In this document: one piece after another, positions 59,553 to 64,000 of the stretch
Position numbering within the stretch: position 1 is the first letter of the stretch
How the letters are laid out: each line of letters begins with the position of its first letter
Source: UBA3478 sp965662045
GTDB taxonomy: Bacteria; Bacteroidota; Bacteroidia; Flavobacteriales; Flavobacteriaceae
Direction of reading: 5' to 3'
DNA: 64,000 nucleotides
Assembly (NCBI GenBank): GCA_965662045.1
Contig: CBFIGE010000002.1
Location: forward strand, 186,001 to 250,000
Notes under the pieces: model-generated
Database searches by the model: none
Seen by the model: the letters and a program-made list of their open reading frames with translations, nothing else
What the model was told of the DNA's origin: nothing
Made by a program: the position numbers and the translations under genes

Positions 59553-60500
59553 ATGAAAATAGATACAAAATTAACACGATTATTGGGTATTGAATACCCA
59601 ATTATTCAAGGAGGAATGGTTTGGACATCTGGCGCTGATTTAGCCTCAGCCGTTTCAAATGCGGGAGGTTTAGGAGTTTTAGGAGCTGGCAGTATGTATC
59701 CAGAACAACTCCGAGTAGCTATAGAAGGTTGTAAAGCCAAAACCACGCGTCCTTTTGGCGTTAATATCCCCCTGATGTACCCCAATATTGAAGAGCATAT
59801 AACAACAGTAATTGAACACAAAGTTCCAGTGGTCGTTACTTCAGCGGGAAACCCCAATCTATTTACAAGGCGTTTGAGGTCTCATGGTATTAAAGTACTG
59901 CATGTGGTTAGTTCATTAAAGTTTGCGCTTAAAGCGGAGCAGGCTGAGGTCAATGGAATTATCGCTGAGGGCTTTGAGGCTGGTGGGCACAATGGGCGTG
60001 AAGAAAATACCACCCTTGTATTATTGCAATTGTTAAATCGACATTCTTTTAAAATACCTATAGTAGCAGCTGGAGGAATTGCAACAGGATCTGCTATGCT
60101 CGCCTGTTTTCATATGGGTGCATCAGGAGTTCAAATGGGAAGCCGATTTTTAATGACTAAAGAGTCTACATCTCATCAGAATTTTAAAAATCTTGTCAAA
60201 TCATTAGGTGAAGGAGATACCATTCTTAGCTTGAAAGAATTAGCTCCTGTTAGACTCATTAAAAATGAATTTTATACATCAGTTCTAGAGCTTTATCAAA
60301 AGGGTGCTTCTGTAGAAGAGTTGAGATCATTACTGGGAAAAGGAAGAGCTAAAAAAGGAATTTACGAAGGAGATTTAGTCGACGGAGAACTCGAAATTGG
60401 ACAGATTTCAGCTTTGCTTGACGATATTCCGTCAGTAGATACGCTTATGACTACTTTTTTAAAAGAATATGAGCTTGCCACTAAAAAAAAGAACTTTTAA
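59553..60500 (+). CDS. Nitronate monooxygenase/FabK-like flavoprotein
   Basis: 315-aa FMN TIM-barrel protein of the NMO/2-nitropropane dioxygenase family, which also includes enoyl-ACP reductase FabK. YPIIQGGMVWTSGADLASAVS at the start (split YPIIQGGMVWTSG / ADLASAVS), GFEAGGHNGREENTT with the conserved histidine near 144, PIVAAGGIATG and GASGVQMGSRFL are the FMN and active-site stretches. I cannot tell which of the two activities is real. Convergent with the SRAP gene (four-base overlap) and two bases from mnmA. Confidence 0.83.
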   Translation: MKIDTKLTRLLGIEYPIIQGGMVWTSGADLASAVSNAGGLGVLGAGSMYPEQLRVAIEGCKAKTTRPFGVNIPLMYPNIEEHITTVIEHKVPVVVTSAGNPNLFTRRLRSHGIKVLHVVSSLKFALKAEQAEVNGIIAEGFEAGGHNGREENTTLVLLQLLNRHSFKIPIVAAGGIATGSAMLACFHMGASGVQMGSRFLMTKESTSHQNFKNLVKSLGEGDTILSLKELAPVRLIKNEFYTSVLELYQKGASVEELRSLLGKGRAKKGIYEGDLVDGELEIGQISALLDDIPSVDTLMTTFLKEYELATKKKNF

Positions 60501-61243
60501 AATAAGGTTTGAAAGGCTTGGTACCGTTTAGGTTCGATGGCCTTTGCAGTATTACCTAATGAGTTTTTACCTCTTATTTTTTCAACGCTGTGCGCCTTTA
60601 AATCTAGATTTTTATCTATTTCAAGTTGAGCCGTAAGTTCATCGATGTCTCTTTCGGTATTTAACCATAGTTCTGCTTGATCTGAATTGAGTATTAAGGG
60701 CATTCTAGACGCTCCGTGTTCAGCCTTATTGTGGATTTCTTTCATAAACGAATTGGCTCCCGTCGTTACAATACTAAAAGTTGAGACACTTTCACTGAAC
60801 TTTGTATTGGTATCGTATAAGCAGGCAACAATCATGGGTTCTTCTTCCGATTTTTGGACGTAAATCGGATAAGCTGCATTATTTCTAAAATGATGTTCAA
60901 AAAAACCGTCTATGTAGAGTATGGCTCTGGCCTTTTGAGCAGCTTCTTGAAATGAAGGTTTTTCTTGAATACTTTCAATACGCGCATTTAAGGTAGAATT
61001 TTCAATTTTTCGCGCGTCCTTTTCGTCTTGAATCCAATTTGGAATTAATCCCCATCTGGCCACAAAAATTGAAGATTTATCGTAGACTATACAGTTCGGA
61101 TGTTCAAAGCCACTCGCCCTGTAAATATCCTTTAAGTGTTTTTCTTCAATGATTGCGGTAATTTCTTTATGAGCCCTTTGATCTCCCATGCGTTTTGCTC
61201 TAGAGAGTTGTGTTTTGAGTTGAGCACTAATATCGTAACACAT
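60497..61243 (-). CDS. SRAP-domain protein (HMCES/YedK family)
   Basis: 248-aa SOS-response-associated-peptidase-fold protein, known to crosslink to abasic sites in single-stranded DNA through the N-terminal cysteine. Cys2 follows the initiator Met (MCYDI). The other active-site parts are NARIESIQEKPSF (the Glu loop), the FFEHHF helix, and IHNKAEHGASRMPLIL with the catalytic histidine and RMP motif. It is downstream of the PQQ dehydrogenase by six bases, with no obvious functional link. No LexA box is seen. Confidence 0.87.
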   Translation of the reverse strand: MCYDISAQLKTQLSRAKRMGDQRAHKEITAIIEEKHLKDIYRASGFEHPNCIVYDKSSIFVARWGLIPNWIQDEKDARKIENSTLNARIESIQEKPSFQEAAQKARAILYIDGFFEHHFRNNAAYPIYVQKSEEEPMIVACLYDTNTKFSESVSTFSIVTTGANSFMKEIHNKAEHGASRMPLILNSDQAELWLNTERDIDELTAQLEIDKNLDLKAHSVEKIRGKNSLGNTAKAIEPKRYQAFQTLF

Positions 61244-61249
61244 ATGGCA

Positions 61250-63268
61250 TTATTGAGGTAGGGCAAAGGCTATAATTTGATCTCCAGCGACTGTTCCTAG
61301 CTTTTCTCCACCGCAGGCGATTACAAGATAGGACCTTCTATCGTACTGGTATAAACTGGGGCTCGCAAAGGCAGGGTAAGGCAATTTGTATTTCCAAAGT
61401 ACTTCGCCTGTATGACGGTCAAAAGCTCTTATAAAACCATCTTTAGTAGCGGCTATAAAGAGCAATCCGTTTTTGGTGACCAAAGGGCCACCGTAATTTT
61501 CTGTTCCTGTTTCACCTATTCCAGGGGTTTCGCCCAAAGGAACACTCCATTTATATTCTGCCGTATTTAAATCGATGGCGTGCAATTGTCCCCATGGTGG
61601 ATTGATGGCTGGAAGTCCATTTTCATCTAAAAACTTTTGATAGCCACCGTGAACATAAGTGGTGATAGGTTCTATTGTATTCAGTGCTGTATTTCCATCT
61701 TCTAAGCCCATCACATACTTAGTTATGGATTTTATTTCTTCTTTGGGCAATTGAGAAAATCCTGGCATTCTACCCTTGCCATTGCTTATTAAAAGGTGGA
61801 GTTCTTCAACAGATAAACGTTCATTAATCTTTTCGAGGCTGGGATACCCGCTCTCGGGAACACCTTTAAAGTTATCTAAGTGACAACTAGAACAGTATCT
61901 GGTGTACAATCCTTTAGCTGTATTTGCAATTTCTTTTTTCTCAATGCGAAGCTCCCATGCCATTTCATTTGAATTTACGTAGAGTAGACCCTCATCTGGA
62001 ACAGCTGCTGCGCCTCCCCATTCACCTCCGCCATCGTAACCCGGAAATAACAAAACTGAAGCGGTGTCGGGCGGGTGATAGGTTTGTTTAATCATAGACT
62101 TAAAAAGCTTTTTGAGTGAATCGCCACGCTTAGAATACATCCCAATTTCAGCCTCTTTAAGTTCGTCAATTTGTCGGGCAAAAGCTCTGGGTTTACTGGG
62201 AATAGGTTGTGTCTTCCATGAGATTTCGTTTAGGATTTTCGATTTAGGTACTTGTGTTTCTTCGATCTCATAAATTGGAGTCCCGTTTGCTCTATCGAAC
62301 AAAAAAACATAGCCTTGCTTGCTGATTTGAGCCAAAGCATCGATTGATTTTCCTTGTTTTCTGAGTTGAATGAGGTTTGGAGGAGCAGGTAAATCTCTAT
62401 CCCATAAATCGTGATGAACGGTTTGAAAATGCCACACATAATTTCCAGTATTGGCGTCTAAAGCTATTATGGAATTTGCATATTCATTTTTACCAATTCG
62501 ATTGACGCCATAAAAGTCTGGGGATGCTGAACCTGTAGGTATATATACTAATTCTTTTTCTTCGTCTAAACTCATACCAGCCCAATTATTACCTCCACCG
62601 ATATTGGGGTTGCCTTTAAAACTTGGAAGGGTTTCAAACGTCCAAACGACAGTTCCTGTATTCGCATTAAAAGCGATGATATTTCCTTTAGCAGCACCCT
62701 CTGATTCGGATACTCTTAAAGGCAATATGATTAAATCTTTGAAAATTGTTCCGGGTGTATTTGAGATGACCCACTTGTCCATACTAGGAAGTGCTTTTCG
62801 AATGTCTACTGCACCATTAACTCCAAACTCTTTGACAGGCTTTCCGCTTAACGCATCCAATGAAATGAGTTCATAATTTCGAGTATAAAAAATACGTTGT
62901 TCTCCTTTTTTAGATTTCCAATAACTCACGCCTCTAGAAGTCGATAGTGCATGATCGAAATTTGTGCCGTAACTCCAAATTTCTTGGCCACTTTCCGCGT
63001 GAAGACCGTAGACTTTTAAACTGGCATCAATAATGTAGACTATACTGTCAACCACTATAGGGTTCATTTGCATTTGCCCTTTGCTAGAGGTGGTAAAAGT
63101 CCAAGCAGGTTCTAGAAGCTTAACATTGTCAGGTTTGATTTCATCTAATTCTGAATAGTGATTCCTGTCTTTTCCACCGTTATAACTGCTCCATGTATTT
63201 GCTTTTGGAGTTTTGTTCTGACACGAAAAAAAGAATACTATAAGTAGGGCGAAATAAAGTCCTTTCAT
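61250..63268 (-). CDS. PQQ-dependent dehydrogenase with inserted cytochrome c, lipoprotein
   Basis: 672 aa from the ATG at 63268, giving a short lipoprotein signal (MKGLYFALLIVFFFSCQNK; lipobox FFSC); an ATG six codons upstream also exists. It is a beta-propeller quinoprotein like glucose/alcohol dehydrogenases: propeller repeats such as WSYGTNFDHALS, GNIIAFNANTGTVVWTFET, ANTGNYVWHFQT. A c-type heme motif YCSSCHLDNFKG (about residues 458-462) with a methionine ligand in RMPGF is inserted before the last blades. It oxidises a sugar or alcohol outside the cytoplasm; substrate unknown, PQQ synthesis not in the window. Confidence 0.87.
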   Translation of the reverse strand: MKGLYFALLIVFFFSCQNKTPKANTWSSYNGGKDRNHYSELDEIKPDNVKLLEPAWTFTTSSKGQMQMNPIVVDSIVYIIDASLKVYGLHAESGQEIWSYGTNFDHALSTSRGVSYWKSKKGEQRIFYTRNYELISLDALSGKPVKEFGVNGAVDIRKALPSMDKWVISNTPGTIFKDLIILPLRVSESEGAAKGNIIAFNANTGTVVWTFETLPSFKGNPNIGGGNNWAGMSLDEEKELVYIPTGSASPDFYGVNRIGKNEYANSIIALDANTGNYVWHFQTVHHDLWDRDLPAPPNLIQLRKQGKSIDALAQISKQGYVFLFDRANGTPIYEIEETQVPKSKILNEISWKTQPIPSKPRAFARQIDELKEAEIGMYSKRGDSLKKLFKSMIKQTYHPPDTASVLLFPGYDGGGEWGGAAAVPDEGLLYVNSNEMAWELRIEKKEIANTAKGLYTRYCSSCHLDNFKGVPESGYPSLEKINERLSVEELHLLISNGKGRMPGFSQLPKEEIKSITKYVMGLEDGNTALNTIEPITTYVHGGYQKFLDENGLPAINPPWGQLHAIDLNTAEYKWSVPLGETPGIGETGTENYGGPLVTKNGLLFIAATKDGFIRAFDRHTGEVLWKYKLPYPAFASPSLYQYDRRSYLVIACGGEKLGTVAGDQIIAFALPQ

Positions 63269-63320
63269 GACAACGGATTTGACCATTAAATATCGTTATT
63301 TTGCGTTGGATATTCAATTT

Positions 63321-64000
63321 ATGCAAAGCATTAGACTTTTTGGTTATTCGTTCTCAGGATTCCAAGTTTTTTTGAGCGTGTGGACTCTTGTAGCTCTTCT
63401 GCAGTCTTATTTTATGGATTTATCTGGAGAAGAAGCGTATTATGTACTCTTTGCTAGAAGTATTGATTTTGGTTATTTGGATCATCCCCCCATGGTCGCT
63501 TTTGCCACCTTTTTAGGCGAACTTGTTTTTCAAAATGAACTTGGGGCGCGATTGCTGTTCGTTGCAATGAGTACATGTTCCTTGTATTTGATGTATGAAT
63601 TGGTCGAACGAAAGAACCTCAAACTGTTTGTTTTCTTATCTATGGGGTTACTTGCTGTTCACGCGGGTAGCTTTTTAATAAAGACCGATGTTCCCTTATT
63701 ATTTGGAGAACTCTTGTTTTTTTATTTTTATAAACTGTATCTAGAGAAGCCCTCCCTAAAGTATTGTGTAGGATTATCAATTGCTATTGCATTTATGTTT
63801 CTAAGTAAGTACCACGGTGTTCTTATTGTTCTATTTACCCTTTTTTCAAATCCGAGATTGTTCACTCAAAAGCCTTTTTACAAAGTGCTTTTTTTGACTG
63901 TAATATTGATGCTTCCTTATGCCTTTTGGCAATATGAGAATGATTGGATGAGTTTAAAATTTCATTTAAGTGATCGCTCAGATATCAGTTTTAAATGGAG
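63321..64000 (+). CDS. GT39-type membrane glycosyltransferase, C-terminus cut by window edge
   Basis: 226 complete codons run off the right edge. The protein is a multi-helix membrane enzyme related to PMT/ArnT-type glycosyltransferases (GT-C fold), which use lipid-linked sugars. The first periplasmic loop LSGEEAYYVLFARSIDFGYLDHPPMVAF (split LSGEEAYYVLFA / RSIDFGYLDHPPMVAF) has the acidic and HPP signature, followed by ELGARLL and FLSKYHGVL. Divergent from the PQQ dehydrogenase over 52 bases. Sugar and acceptor unknown. Confidence 0.83.
   Translation, partial: MQSIRLFGYSFSGFQVFLSVWTLVALLQSYFMDLSGEEAYYVLFARSIDFGYLDHPPMVAFATFLGELVFQNELGARLLFVAMSTCSLYLMYELVERKNLKLFVFLSMGLLAVHAGSFLIKTDVPLLFGELLFFYFYKLYLEKPSLKYCVGLSIAIAFMFLSKYHGVLIVLFTLFSNPRLFTQKPFYKVLFLTVILMLPYAFWQYENDWMSLKFHLSDRSDISFKW

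Noticed and set aside
1..64000. CRISPR arrays, tRNA or rRNA genes, prophage or defence islands
   Set aside because: I read through all gaps and found no spaced direct repeats, cloverleaf-like sequences or phage/defence gene sets; the genes are core functions.

Overview
The window is about 64 kb of an AT-rich chromosome (I estimate GC in the high thirties) with 62 protein genes, two of them cut by the window edges. It most likely comes from a marine-type Bacteroidota, probably order Flavobacteriales. Several features point there: TAnnTTTG -7 promoter boxes instead of E. coli-type -10 boxes; few Shine-Dalgarno sites; a long NusB (314 aa); DUF3276 PUR-like and DUF5606 proteins; a DnaJ with only two zinc-finger repeats; a DUF1573 lipoprotein; and bacillithiol genes (bshC and a YfiT/BstA-like protein). 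I see no rRNA, tRNA, CRISPR array, insertion sequence or prophage. No gene-free stretch exceeds 300 bases; the longest is 49679-49877. This looks like core chromosome, not an island.

Layout. 1-1022 (minus): glnB-amt nitrogen-sensing pair. 1181-2798 (minus): ilvE, a small membrane protein and a Fluc fluoride channel gene. 2849-6169 (plus): mnmD, an SDR epimerase, then grpE-dnaJ. 6332-12094 (plus): a tightly packed run of NatAB-like ABC transporter, MscS channel, NtrC-like response regulator and M28 peptidase. 12133-13962: cyclophilin-FKBP fusion, BstA-like DinB protein, CsaA. 13968-18714 (minus): M14 peptidase, PUR-like protein, ABC exporter. 18801-20566: nusB, DUF1573 lipoprotein, yajC. 20602-21849 (minus): a PepT-like protein that has lost most of its metal ligands. 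21935-25978: pyrD, LysE exporter, HMG-CoA lyase, guaB. 25979-27739 (minus): lysA and a thioredoxin. 27917-30364: sucC, hsp20, a small metalloprotease lipoprotein.

30399-32393 (minus) is uvrB, divergent from an unrecognised protein with kinase-like motifs (32489-33547). 33551-40061 (minus) is a seven-gene, mostly start-stop-overlapping run: two glycosyltransferases, tsaC, cca, ctaA, a pRiA4b ORF-3-like protein and a YejK-like nucleoid protein. 40115-43258 holds a GT2 glycosyltransferase, dapD (minus), ruvX, def and DUF5606. 43293-48006 (minus) is an envelope hydrolase operon: M14 peptidase, SGNH hydrolase, GH20 hexosaminidase. 48074-53831 carries bshC, guaA, a LysM/LpoA-like envelope protein and osmC. 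53828-63268 holds a TIM-barrel isomerase-like gene (minus), pyrG, yidC, mnmA, a nitronate monooxygenase-like gene, then SRAP and PQQ dehydrogenase (minus). The last gene is a truncated GT39-type glycosyltransferase.

Functional links: purine and pyrimidine synthesis (pyrD, guaB, guaA, pyrG); tRNA wobble-uridine modification (mnmA makes the 2-thio group that MnmD's substrate carries) and other tRNA maturation (tsaC, cca); the diaminopimelate/lysine pathway (dapD, lysA); protein folding and export (grpE, dnaJ, hsp20, yajC, yidC).

The observations I rate highest are: (1) a 13-bp element, TGACnnTTTGwCA, twice upstream of hsp20 and once upstream of grpE-dnaJ, a possible undescribed heat-shock operator; (2) four genes (uvrB, guaA, pyrD, a GT4 gene) whose -7 box ends only 3-8 bases before the start codon, predicting leaderless mRNAs; (3) the ligand-stripped PepT-like protein; (4) an 86-bp out-of-frame overlap of the LysM gene with osmC; (5) the kinase-like protein beside uvrB.
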